Below are positions 28,666 to 36,573 of a stretch of 64,000 nucleotides of DNA, one piece after another. Made by a program: the position numbers and the translations under genes. Below the pieces are notes generated by a model. That model did no database searches. It had not been told where the DNA came from and saw only the letters and a program-made list of their open reading frames with translations. How positions within the stretch are numbered: the first letter of the stretch is position 1; every line of letters starts with the position of its first letter. Origin of the DNA: Methylomonas sp. EFPC3 (lineage in GTDB: Bacteria > Pseudomonadota > Gammaproteobacteria > Methylococcales > Methylomonadaceae); contig NZ_CP116398.1 in the NCBI RefSeq assembly GCF_029643245.1, positions 620,001 to 684,000 of the forward strand. Direction: 5' to 3'.

Positions 28666-28683
28666 ATTTTTATTTTTTGAATA

Positions 28684-28793
28684 CTGCATTGGAGGCCGTG
28701 GCGCTTTCGCGCCACGGAATTTACAAAGAGATCAGATAAATAAAAATCTCTGCTCTTGCTTCAATGAGGCCCAAGGCTAAAACCTCCTTGCAT
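28684..28793 (-). ncRNA. Degenerate two-repeat mini-CRISPR, candidate CreA-like guide RNA
   Basis: Read on the minus strand, 28793-28758 ends in GGGCCTCATTGAAGC, identical to the last 15 bases of the array repeat and so including the full 8-nt crRNA handle. Upstream of that the repeat has diverged but still offers a CAAGG/CCTTG stem. Then come 35 bases of spacer (28757-28723), the length of array spacers. A second diverged repeat (28722-28684) follows: ATT, a perfect 9-bp hairpin CCGTGGCGC/GCGCCACGG, then CCTC exactly as in the array repeat, and a damaged tail. Cas6-type processing would give a normal-looking crRNA. The layout matches CreA antitoxin RNAs of CreTA modules; I infer rather than show expression. 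Confidence 0.7.
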
Positions 28794-28838
28794 AAATCCT
28801 GGGGCGGTGGATGATTCAGCAGTGAATCTAAAGAGTGG

Positions 28839-28958
28839 CTATTTGAGTCGAACTGAAATGTTTATTTCGATGTCCTCGTTGCCAGACTTGGTTTTTTGAC
28901 GGCCTTTCAGCTTTTCAAAAATGAAGTCGACAAGGAAATCCAAGGCTTTTTTGAACAC
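28839..28958 (-). CDS. 39-residue amphipathic basic peptide, candidate CreT-like toxin
   Basis: The frame starts at GTG 28958, 4 bases after a strong GGAGG Shine-Dalgarno, and stops at TAG 28841-28839. An in-frame stop lies upstream and there is no ATG alternative. The peptide begins MFKKALDFLVDFIFEKLKG, a likely amphipathic helix with Phe/Leu/Ile on one face and Lys/Asp/Glu on the other, followed by a polar tail ending SVRLK. I recognise no family. It sits upstream of, and co-directional with, the mini-CRISPR, between the WYL regulator and cas3, and a partial target for the mini-CRISPR spacer lies upstream of it. A small membrane-active or otherwise toxic product is an inference from context. 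Confidence 0.55.
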   Translation of the reverse strand: MFKKALDFLVDFIFEKLKGRQKTKSGNEDIEINISVRLK

Positions 28959-29026
28959 GTAACCTCCGATAAGTGAGTGGGTTCGGCCAAGATGTTAAAT
29001 TAGGAGGGTGATAAATACAATAATTT

Positions 29027-29064
29027 TTTAAGAGAATAGAATTTTAAATAGTGTATATGGCCTG
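29027..29064 (+). promoter_or_regulatory. Imperfect protospacer with TTT PAM upstream of the 39-residue ORF
   Basis: Starting at 29030 the plus strand matches the mini-CRISPR guide at 14 of its first 17 bases and 16 of its first 21; the first mismatches are at guide positions 6, 8, 12, 18 and 19, and similarity fades after 21. Positions 6, 12 and 18 are bases that type I effectors flip out. TTT immediately 5' fits the TTN PAM known for type I-G. It lies 72 bases upstream of the GTG start in the AT-rich promoter region and overlaps the WYL stop. Partial pairing should allow repression without cleavage. Confidence 0.6.
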
Positions 29065-30015
29065 CATCTTCACGATCTCCTTCGCCAACAACTCCCGCAA
29101 AAATCCCGGCGCCACCACTTCCACCTCGGCGCCGTATTTCAAAACGTCCATCAGCAGTTCTTCGTGGCGGTTGAAGGGGATGCGCAGTTGATAGCGGCCG
29201 TCGGTTAGCCACTCGCATTGTTGTTGGCTGTGCCAGGTTTCGTCGGATACCCAGCGCCCGGCCTTGGCGGAGAAGTTGAGAACGGCGGTGTGTTCAGGTG
29301 TGCCGGCGAAGATGCCGTAGGACGAGCCGAAGTGTTGTTGCAGCGTGGCCGGGTCCAGCAGTTGCGCGGGTTCGCGGATGGCGCTGGCGGACTTGATTCT
29401 GTCCAGAGCGAACGTGCGCGGCTCCTGACGTTGGTGGCAGTAAGCGTCCAAATACCAGTTGTCTTTGTACAAGATCAGGTTTTGCGGCGATACCGGCCGT
29501 TCGCTGGTCTGGTCGTCGCTGCGGGCGTGGTAATGAATCAACAGCCGTTGTTGTGCGAACAGGGCCTGGACCAAGGTCAGAAACAATTCGTCGTTGCGGC
29601 TGCGGTAGGCCTGGCTGAGGATTTTGATGCGGCCCAGTTGCGGGGTTTTGACGCCCGGCGAGCGGTCCAGCAGTTTCTCCAGGTGACTGCGGAGTTGGCC
29701 GATTTCGTTGCGGAGCAAGCCGGGCGCCAGATTGCCCAGCAGATGCTGGCAGGCGACCAGGGCTTGCAGTTCCTCGGCGCTGAGCCAGATGCCGGGCAAT
29801 TCGAACGGGTGGCGCGGGTCGTTGCGGTCATAGTAATAGCCGACGCCGCGTTCGCAGAACAGCGGTGCGTTCAAGCGGTCGCGCAGTTCGTCTACCAGAC
29901 GTTGGCGGGTGGCTTTCGAGCAAGCCAGTAGTCTTTCTATTTCCGGCCCCGAAATCGGCGTGCGCCGGTTTTTCAGTAGGTTGTGGAGTTTGAAGAGTTT
30001 GTCGAGGTGTTGCAT
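29044..30015 (-). CDS. WYL-domain transcriptional regulator next to cas3
   Basis: The 323-residue protein has an N-terminal winged helix (about 1-65, with RRTPISGPEIERLLACSKATRQR), a middle region, a WYL domain around 150-230 with LILYKDNWYLDAYCH and RTFALDRI, and a C-terminal WCX-type extension. WYL regulators beside cas operons control them in several bacteria, possibly by sensing nucleic-acid ligands through the WYL fold. It precedes the candidate peptide, mini-CRISPR and cas3, all on the same strand. A candidate operator is the inverted repeat at 28639-28665. The target is inferred from position only. Confidence 0.88.
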   Translation of the reverse strand: MQHLDKLFKLHNLLKNRRTPISGPEIERLLACSKATRQRLVDELRDRLNAPLFCERGVGYYYDRNDPRHPFELPGIWLSAEELQALVACQHLLGNLAPGLLRNEIGQLRSHLEKLLDRSPGVKTPQLGRIKILSQAYRSRNDELFLTLVQALFAQQRLLIHYHARSDDQTSERPVSPQNLILYKDNWYLDAYCHQRQEPRTFALDRIKSASAIREPAQLLDPATLQQHFGSSYGIFAGTPEHTAVLNFSAKAGRWVSDETWHSQQQCEWLTDGRYQLRIPFNRHEELLMDVLKYGAEVEVVAPGFLRELLAKEIVKMQAIYTI

Positions 30016-30260
30016 CTGAGCGTCTTCCCTGAGCGAGTGAAAGTTCTAGCGTCTTAACTGTCGGGGAAAATTAGCCGATTCCGGGCTGTTTTGCCAGTAG
30101 CGGTCGCTTGGGCCGGCGGCGCCGGTCGATTTTCGCCTGGTCCGGTCCGTCGGCCCCGTTGCACTGTGGGAGGGATGCAATTTAATTTACCTGCCGCGCG
30201 GCAATATCTTACAATTCGCCAGCCCTTGGCTCTGACAATAACTATTTTTAGGAGGATGGT

Positions 30261-31262
30261 ATGTTCAAATTTCGCCTGCTGGTTTCCGCGCTTGCGCTGA
30301 CCGGTTCTATGTCTGTAATGGCGGCCGAGCCGCTGCCGAGTGTGGCCCCGGCTCCCGCCGACAACCCGACCACGCTGGAAAAAGTCACGTTGGGAAAAAT
30401 GCTATACCACGATCCGCGGTTGTCCTCCACCGGCACCGTATCCTGCGCCTCTTGCCATAACACGATGCTGGGCGGCGAAGACAACCGGCCGGTGGCAATG
30501 GGTGTCAACGGCCAAACCGGCGGCCGTAGCGCGCCGACCGTTTGGAACTCCGCCTTCAATAAAGTCCAGTTCTGGGACGGCCGTGCCGATAGTCTGGAGG
30601 CCCAGGCTGCCGGCCCGGTGACCAATCCGATCGAGATGGGGATGAAGAGCTGGGACGACGTGGTCGCCCGCCTGAAAACCATCGAAGGTTATCAACACGC
30701 GTTCGAAAAGGCCTTCGGTAAGGATTCTATTTCCAAAGAAAACGCCACCAAAGCCATCGCGGCTTACGAAAGAACTTTGATTACGCCGAACAGCCCGTAC
30801 GACAAATATCTCGGCGGCGATAAAGACGCGATGACCAAGCAGCAAATCCGCGGTATGGAAAAAGCCGTCGAAGTCGGTTGCACCAGTTGCCATAGCGGCC
30901 CGGCATTCAATGGTCCCGGTATGTTCCAGAAATTCCCGGTCAACTCCAACGGCTATTTCGAGGCCCAATACCACTTCCAAAAAGACAAAGGCTTGGCGGA
31001 AGTGACCAAAAAAGACAGCGACGAGCACCTGTGGAAAGTGCCGACCTTGCGCAACGTGGCTCTGACCGCGCCGTATTTCCATAACGGTTCGGTGAAAACC
31101 CTGGATAGAGCGGTCTGGTTGATGGCTAAATTGCAATTGAACAAAGAGTTGTCCGACGGAGACGTCGCCGACATCGTTGCGTTCCTGAACGCGTTGACCG
31201 GCGAATTCCCGACTCAAACCATGCCGCAATTGCCGGGCACTCCGGGTTCTACCTTTAACTAA
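30261..31262 (+). CDS. Di-haem cytochrome c peroxidase
   Basis: The 333-residue periplasmic protein has a signal peptide ending around VMAAEP and two haem c motifs, CASCH near residue 55 and CTSCH near 213. The GRSAPTVWNSAFN and LWKVPTLRNVALTAPYFHNGSV segments are typical of the CcpA/MauG family. It reduces hydrogen peroxide to water with electrons from periplasmic cytochromes. An AGGAGG Shine-Dalgarno lies 5 bases before the ATG, and a terminator follows the stop, so it is monocistronic. It is divergent from the WYL gene across a 245-bp gap in which I see no further gene. Confidence 0.94.
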   Translation: MFKFRLLVSALALTGSMSVMAAEPLPSVAPAPADNPTTLEKVTLGKMLYHDPRLSSTGTVSCASCHNTMLGGEDNRPVAMGVNGQTGGRSAPTVWNSAFNKVQFWDGRADSLEAQAAGPVTNPIEMGMKSWDDVVARLKTIEGYQHAFEKAFGKDSISKENATKAIAAYERTLITPNSPYDKYLGGDKDAMTKQQIRGMEKAVEVGCTSCHSGPAFNGPGMFQKFPVNSNGYFEAQYHFQKDKGLAEVTKKDSDEHLWKVPTLRNVALTAPYFHNGSVKTLDRAVWLMAKLQLNKELSDGDVADIVAFLNALTGEFPTQTMPQLPGTPGSTFN

Positions 31263-31290
31263 GCACCGGGCGTTTTCCGGTTCTAACGAA

Positions 31291-31311
31291 GGGGCCGTGA
31301 GGCCCCTTTTT
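31291..31311 (+). terminator. Rho-independent terminator of the cytochrome c peroxidase gene
   Basis: GGGGCC (31291-31296) pairs with GGCCCC (31301-31306) around GTGA and is followed by TTTTT. It lies 29 bases after the stop codon. Confidence 0.92.
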
Positions 31312-31484
31312 CGTGGCTGACGTATTGGCAACGAGTCGAAGATTGGTTTGGTACTGCGCTGCGGAGCGTGTCTAAAAAGCGTTTGATATGTGTGGTATTA
31401 GTCCGGTTCTTCGGCCATACTTTAGGCCGTGGCGGAAATCGATAAATCCGATAAAAACAATTAAATAAATTCGTATTTGAGTCC

Positions 31485-31817
31485 ATGTCAGTCAACAAGA
31501 AAATTCAATTATCGGCGCGGGTGGGGGAGTATGCGATTCCACCCTTGAAAGACATGTTGGTTCTGGGGAACCAATCGCCGATCGGCTGCATCGCCATGCG
31601 GCGGGCCATCGAGCTGCTGGTTAAAACCCCTTTCGAACATATCGAGCTGCAAGACGAGGTGATCTCCGATATTTTGGTGCGTCAGCACATTTTGCGGCGG
31701 GTGTCGCGGGAAGGCTTGATCGAATTTGTGCTCGGCCAATTAAAGCCCATGATGGGTCCGGACGAGGTCTTGCACGCCGAACTGGATGTCAGCATTTTCC
31801 TGTCGCAAGGCGACTGA
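31485..31817 (+). CDS. Conserved-looking protein of unknown function
   Basis: The 110-residue product has no signal peptide or membrane segment and no motif I recognise. It is mixed alpha/beta in character (MRRAIELLVKTPFEHIELQ, EGLIEFVLGQLKPMMG) and slightly acidic. Its stop lies 7 bases before the start of the CBS-GAF-GGDEF-EAL gene, so the two are almost certainly co-transcribed and it may be a partner or regulator of that c-di-GMP protein. The start ATG 31485 has no clear Shine-Dalgarno; no better start exists nearby. Confidence 0.7.
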   Translation: MSVNKKIQLSARVGEYAIPPLKDMLVLGNQSPIGCIAMRRAIELLVKTPFEHIELQDEVISDILVRQHILRRVSREGLIEFVLGQLKPMMGPDEVLHAELDVSIFLSQGD

Positions 31818-31824
31818 AACACCG

Positions 31825-34110
31825 ATGCAACGCTTAATGGTGCGCGATTGTTTGTGCGACCCGATCGTCCGGGTGTTGGAAGAGGGGCGGCCGGCCTATT
31901 CTCTGGCTAACCAGCCCCTGTATGCGGTATTTCGCGATTCCACCGCAACCGGTATGTTTTGCGGTCTGGTGACGCCGCAGGATATCGTGCAACACCCGAG
32001 CTGGATTTTTGCCGATCTTACCGAGCACCGCGAGTGTTTTAGCGTCGCCCCGGACGTCGAAGTGAGCAGTGCCCTGGATCTTCTAAGTGAGCAGGGACTG
32101 GAAGCGTTGCCGGTGTTGGACGGCCCGCGCTTTATCGGCGCGGTCAGTCGCCAGAGCATTCTGGAAACCCTGTTGAAACGGGAGCGCTGGTTGTTAGCGC
32201 AATCGCGCCGATTGAACAAATCGCTGGAAACCGAGCGAAACCGGATTCGTTCCTGGTCTGCCAAACTGGCCCGGCTTCACGAAGCCTCGCGTAGTTTGTT
32301 AACCGTGTTGAAGCACACCTCGGTCCAAAACGAACTGTTCGAAACCGGAATCGAGGCGTTGACTAGACTGTTGGAAGCGCGTTATGGCGCGGTCGGCATC
32401 CTGGACGACGCCGGAAAACTCAGCCACTTCGTCTATACCGGTGTCGATGCCGAACAGGCGCAGCGCATCGGCCAATTTCCGCAAGGCAATGGCCTGTTAG
32501 GCGTCGTGATTCAAGACAACGTGTCGTTGCGGCTGGCAGAGATGTCCACCCATGCTAGCAGCAGCGGTTTCCCCGAACATCATCCGCCGATGAAATCCTT
32601 ACTGGCCGTGCCGATCTCGCACCAGGGACGTGTTTACGGCCGGATTTACCTGTGCGACAAAGAAAACGGCGAGCCGTTTACAGCCAGCGACGAGGAGCTG
32701 GCTCTGAGTTTTGCCTATTCGCTGTCGTTGATTCTGGACAACGCCCGCGAAATCGAGGAAGTCAAACAAGCCCGCAAAAGCTTGAATTACATGGCGCATT
32801 TCGACGCCTTGACCGGATTGCCGAACCGTACCCTGTTGAAAGACCGCTTCGAACAGGCTATTTCTCACGCTCAACGCAGTGGAGACAAGGTCGGTGTCCT
32901 GTTTTTGGATCTGGACAATTTCAAAGTCATTAACGACACCATCGGCCACACGTCGGGCGACAGCTTACTGCGGGTGGTGGCGTCGCGGATCAGCCAGTGT
33001 CTGCGCGACGGCGATACCGCTGCGCGTCTCGGCGGCGACGAGTTTATCGTCATGTTGCCCGATTTGTCGGATGTGCAGGATGCGGCCAAAGTCGCCGCTA
33101 AAATTCTGGAGTCGTTGCACGCATCGTTCGATATCGACCGCCACGAAGTCTTCGTCAGTTTCAGTATCGGGATTAGCGTGTATCCGGACGATTCCGACGA
33201 GATGGAAGGCCTGCTCGCCAACGCCGACAGTGCAATGTATTACGCCAAAAAGCTGGGTAAAAACAATTACCAGTTTTTCACCCCGGAAATGAACCGGACC
33301 GCGCAGAACTACATGAAATTGGAAAAGTATTTGCGGCGGGCCATGGAGCAGGGCGAGCTCGAGCTCTATTACCAGCCGCAGCTTGACGTCGCCAGCGGTA
33401 AAGTGATCTGCATGGAAGCGTTGATCCGCTGGTTCAGCGCCGAATTGGGGCCGGTGCCGCCGGGCGATTTCATTCCGTTCGCAGAGGAATCCGGCTTGAT
33501 TGTGCCGATAGGTGCCTGGGTGCTGAAAACGGCTTGCGCCCAAGCCAAGGCCTGGGAGCGGGAGGGTTTGCCGGTTCGTGTCGCGGTCAATTTGTCCAGC
33601 CGCCAGTTCCATCAGGTGCAAACCGCGCAACACCCGCGACACCCCTTGCTCGATGCCGTGCTGGACGCGTTGGATGCCAGCGGCTTGTCGCCGGCTTTGC
33701 TCGAACTGGAGATTACCGAGGGTATTTTGATGCGGCAACTCGATTCGACCATGCAAATCCTGAATATCCTGAAAGATATCGGCGTCAGGATTTCGATCGA
33801 CGATTTCGGCACCGGTTATTCGTCGCTGAGTTACTTGAAGCGGTTTCCGATCGATGTGTTGAAAATCGACAAATCCTTCGTCAACGATATTACCGAGGAC
33901 CCCAACGACAAGGCGATCGTGTCGGCGATTACCGTGATGGCGCAGCAGCTCAAGTTGGAGGTAGTCGCGGAGGGGGTGGAGAGCACCGCACAGATGAGCT
34001 ATCTGCGCGAACTGCGTTGCAACTACGTGCAGGGCTACTTTTTCAGCAAACCGCTGGCAACGGGCAAAGTCTTGCCGTTCTTACGCCAGTGCGCCGCTGC
34101 CACGGATTAA
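31825..34110 (+). CDS. CBS-GAF-GGDEF-EAL c-di-GMP turnover protein
   Basis: From ATG 31825 the protein has 761 residues: a pair of CBS-like repeats (about 1-125, with GLEALPVLDGPRFIGAVSR), a coiled linker, a GAF domain (about 150-300), GGDEF (about 330-490) and EAL (about 500-750). The cyclase signature is intact, ARLGGDEFIVM, and so is the phosphodiesterase, with MEALIRW, NLSSRQ, EITEG, DDFGTGYSSL and LKIDKSFV. Both synthesis and hydrolysis of c-di-GMP are therefore possible, tuned by ligand binding to CBS or GAF. The start is preferred over 31786 because that would overlap the preceding gene. Confidence 0.92.
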   Translation: MQRLMVRDCLCDPIVRVLEEGRPAYSLANQPLYAVFRDSTATGMFCGLVTPQDIVQHPSWIFADLTEHRECFSVAPDVEVSSALDLLSEQGLEALPVLDGPRFIGAVSRQSILETLLKRERWLLAQSRRLNKSLETERNRIRSWSAKLARLHEASRSLLTVLKHTSVQNELFETGIEALTRLLEARYGAVGILDDAGKLSHFVYTGVDAEQAQRIGQFPQGNGLLGVVIQDNVSLRLAEMSTHASSSGFPEHHPPMKSLLAVPISHQGRVYGRIYLCDKENGEPFTASDEELALSFAYSLSLILDNAREIEEVKQARKSLNYMAHFDALTGLPNRTLLKDRFEQAISHAQRSGDKVGVLFLDLDNFKVINDTIGHTSGDSLLRVVASRISQCLRDGDTAARLGGDEFIVMLPDLSDVQDAAKVAAKILESLHASFDIDRHEVFVSFSIGISVYPDDSDEMEGLLANADSAMYYAKKLGKNNYQFFTPEMNRTAQNYMKLEKYLRRAMEQGELELYYQPQLDVASGKVICMEALIRWFSAELGPVPPGDFIPFAEESGLIVPIGAWVLKTACAQAKAWEREGLPVRVAVNLSSRQFHQVQTAQHPRHPLLDAVLDALDASGLSPALLELEITEGILMRQLDSTMQILNILKDIGVRISIDDFGTGYSSLSYLKRFPIDVLKIDKSFVNDITEDPNDKAIVSAITVMAQQLKLEVVAEGVESTAQMSYLRELRCNYVQGYFFSKPLATGKVLPFLRQCAAATD

Positions 34111-34124
34111 GCCCTACCTTGCTC

Positions 34125-34451
34125 TCAGGCTTCGAACCCGGTTTCGAAGCAATTGCGGCCGGATTCGTCGCCGTAAATCAGCGATAAAGTCTCCGGGTCG
34201 GGAGCGGGTGTCGACACCGCGGAATAGGCCACCAGCAGCGGCGCGATATGCCTGGCCGATTTCGGGCTGGTATAGACCCAATAGCACGAGCCGTCAGCCG
34301 CCCAATGGCCGAACATCGCCATCCCCTCGGGTCCGTTGCGGGCTACGTAGGCCGCGCGAAATGCGCCCATTAACACGGCCAATTCGCCGGATTGGTAGTC
34401 TGGGCCCGACAGTCTGATGCGGTGCCAACTCTGAATGATTGCCGATGCCAC
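34125..34451 (-). CDS. Small protein of unknown function
   Basis: A GTG at 34451 follows a GGGAG Shine-Dalgarno by 6 bases and gives 108 residues; a TTG at 34508 would add 19 residues without such support. The product has no signal or membrane segment. Segments FRAAYVARNGPEGMAMFGHW and DGSCYWVYTSPKSARHIAPL suggest a small globular domain, but I do not recognise a family. It lies 85 bases after the GspE-type ATPase gene on the same strand and converges on the c-di-GMP gene. Confidence 0.65.
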   Translation of the reverse strand: MASAIIQSWHRIRLSGPDYQSGELAVLMGAFRAAYVARNGPEGMAMFGHWAADGSCYWVYTSPKSARHIAPLLVAYSAVSTPAPDPETLSLIYGDESGRNCFETGFEA

Positions 34452-34536
34452 GATTGTCTCCCGGTTGCTTTCAAGATTGGGCTGATTTTGTGCGGGCAGA
34501 GCCAACAAACGCCGGTTCGGGCGACGAGCCGGCGCG

Positions 34537-36249
34537 TTAAGCTTCTGTGGTGACCCGCAGCACCTCTTCCAGCGTGGTAATGCCCTGCAGGGCCTTGCCG
34601 ACGCCGTCCTCGTACATGGTCTGCATGCCTTCCTCGATCGCGGTTTGCTGGATGACGAAGGCTTCCTCGTGCTTCATGATTTGTTTGCGGATGGTGTCGG
34701 TCATCGTCAAAAATTCGATGATCGCCAGCCGGCCTTTGTAGCCGATGCCGTTGCAGGCCGGGCATCCCACCGGTTTGTAGAACAGGATTTCGCCGCTCGG
34801 TTGCCAGCGCCGCAACTGCATTTCCTCGATCACCGCATCCGCCGCCGGATGGGCCTGCTTGCAGTGCGGGCAAAGTCTTCTGACCAGGCGCTGGGCCAGG
34901 ATGCCGTTGATGGTCGAGCTGAGCAGATACTCTTCCAGGCCCATGTCCTGCAGCCGGGTAACGCCGGCCGCCGCGTCGTTGGTGTGCAGCGTGGACAATA
35001 CCAAGTGGCCGGTCAGCGCCGATTGTACGGCGATCTTCGCGGTTTCCAGGTCGCGCATCTCGCCGATCATGATCACGTCCGGGTCCTGACGGACGATGGA
35101 ACGCAACGCCGAGGCGAAGGTCAGGCCGATCTGCGGTTTGGCTTGAATCTGGTTGATGCCTTCCAGTTGGTACTCGACCGGGTCCTCGACCGTGATGATC
35201 TTGCGTTCCGGCGTGTTCAGGGTTTTCAGCGCGGCGTACAAGGAGGTGGATTTACCGCTGCCGGTCGGGCCGGTGATCAATAAAATGCCGTGCGGTTGCG
35301 CCAGTACCTCCATGAAGCGCTCGGCCTGCCGGCCGACAAAACCCAGGGTTTCGAAGTCCAGCACTGCGTTTTCCTTGTCCAGCAAACGGATTACCACGCT
35401 TTCGCCGTGTAAAGTCGGAATCGTCGATACCCGCAGGTCCAACTCCTTGCCGATCATCTGCAGTTTGATCCGGCCGTCCTGCGGTAGCCGGCGTTCGGCG
35501 ATGTTGAGCTTGGCCATGATTTTGATCCGCGACAACACGGCGGCGGTGGAGGCGACCGGCGGCGAATCGATGTCCTGCAACACGCCGTCGATGCGCAGCC
35601 GCACTTTCAGGCTTTGTTCGAATGGCTCGATATGCACGTCGGAAGCCCGGCTTTCCACGGCCTTTTGCAGAATATAGTTGACCATCTTGATGATAGGCGC
35701 TTCGGAGGCCAGGTCTTTCAGATGTTCCAAATCCTCGCTGCCTTCCTGCTCGACGTCCAGGTTGTCGCGCAGTTTATCCATTTGCGATTTGCCTTCGCCG
35801 TATTGCAATTCCAAGGCGGCGTCGATTTCGGCGAGTTGGCCGATTTGCAAGGTCACGGTTTTGCCGGTGGCCAATTGCAGGGCTTGCACCACATAGTCGT
35901 CCACCGGGTCCATCACCGCGATTTCGATTTGCTGCTCGTCCGCTGTCAGGCCGACGGCATGGTGTTGCTTCAGAAATCGCTGGGAAATGTGGTCCGGCAA
36001 GGGCGACTGCGGCGGATAGTTTGCCGCCGCCGCGCGTTGGATGCCGGTGGCCGCCACAAAACTGTTGGCGATGTCGTTGTCCGAACACAAGCCGAGTTTG
36101 ATCAGCAATTGCGGCAGCGAGTCGTCCGGTGCGGTTTTCTGCATGCGCCGGACTTTACCCAGATCGGTGTCCGACAGTTTGCCGTTACCCTTTAATTGGT
36201 TGATAAAGGTTGCATATTTTGCGGAGTTTTCCGCGGTGTCCATGTCCAT
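34537..36249 (-). CDS. gspE: GspE/PilB-type secretion ATPase
   Basis: This 570-residue cytoplasmic ATPase powers type II secretion or pilus-like assembly. An N-terminal MshEN-type domain (about 1-150) is followed by the core with Walker A ITGPTGSGKSTSLY, the Asp box ITVEDPVEYQLEG, Walker B DPDVIMIGEMRD and the His box LSTLHTNDAA. A tetracysteine zinc motif, CPHC and CPAC about 30 residues apart, is typical of GspE/PilB. No other gsp or pil genes are nearby, so an orphan or dispersed system is likely. A choice between GspE and PilB cannot be made firmly; GspE is slightly favoured. Confidence 0.88.
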   Translation of the reverse strand: MDMDTAENSAKYATFINQLKGNGKLSDTDLGKVRRMQKTAPDDSLPQLLIKLGLCSDNDIANSFVAATGIQRAAAANYPPQSPLPDHISQRFLKQHHAVGLTADEQQIEIAVMDPVDDYVVQALQLATGKTVTLQIGQLAEIDAALELQYGEGKSQMDKLRDNLDVEQEGSEDLEHLKDLASEAPIIKMVNYILQKAVESRASDVHIEPFEQSLKVRLRIDGVLQDIDSPPVASTAAVLSRIKIMAKLNIAERRLPQDGRIKLQMIGKELDLRVSTIPTLHGESVVIRLLDKENAVLDFETLGFVGRQAERFMEVLAQPHGILLITGPTGSGKSTSLYAALKTLNTPERKIITVEDPVEYQLEGINQIQAKPQIGLTFASALRSIVRQDPDVIMIGEMRDLETAKIAVQSALTGHLVLSTLHTNDAAAGVTRLQDMGLEEYLLSSTINGILAQRLVRRLCPHCKQAHPAADAVIEEMQLRRWQPSGEILFYKPVGCPACNGIGYKGRLAIIEFLTMTDTIRKQIMKHEEAFVIQQTAIEEGMQTMYEDGVGKALQGITTLEEVLRVTTEA

Positions 36250-36360
36250 CGGATGTACCGTCGAAAGTAGCTGAATTGGTCAAGCATTGTAGCGAGTTTC
36301 GCAGTATTCTGAAGGCCATTTCCAACAAGAATCGGGCGCGAAGCCAACGGAGCGAAACCT

Positions 36361-36561
36361 ATGAACGGAATTCGGGTATTAAGTCTGACGGTTTGCATAT
36401 CGGCCGGTACCGCTTGCAGCGCCGATTGGGCCCAGCGCTTTGCCTACCACGCCGTCGAGAATGCCGGCCAATTGCAATGTCAAAAAGCCATGGCCAACGA
36501 TTGCGAACGCCGGCCCGGCTACGACCAGTACCAAAAGGAGCGGCGCGAGTTGGACCGTTAG
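36361..36561 (+). CDS. Small secreted protein of unknown function
   Basis: The 66-residue product begins with a hydrophobic signal (VLSLTVCISAGTACSA) and leaves a mature part of about 45 residues with two Cys (QLQCQK, ANDCERR) that may form a disulphide. A GGAG Shine-Dalgarno lies 9 bases upstream of the ATG. It faces the DUF523/DUF1722 gene tail to tail, 12 bases away. I recognise no family. Confidence 0.6.
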   Translation: MNGIRVLSLTVCISAGTACSADWAQRFAYHAVENAGQLQCQKAMANDCERRPGYDQYQKERRELDR

Positions 36562-36573
36562 CGGCGGTGTCGA

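Noticed and set aside
28661-28680. Similarity of the mini-CRISPR spacer to an AT-rich stretch near cas3, suggesting cas autoregulation
   Set aside because: It needs a gap, lacks seed pairing at the 5' end of the guide, and consists of a T-rich run; the site at 29030 is clearly better.
28831-28845. Second match to the mini-CRISPR seed (AAGAG) inside the small ORF end
   Set aside because: About 10 of 15 bases match and the 5' flank is CTA, not a TTN PAM.
34452-34508. TTG start giving a 127-residue form of the small unknown protein
   Set aside because: No Shine-Dalgarno precedes it, whereas GTG 34451 has GGGAG at a good distance.
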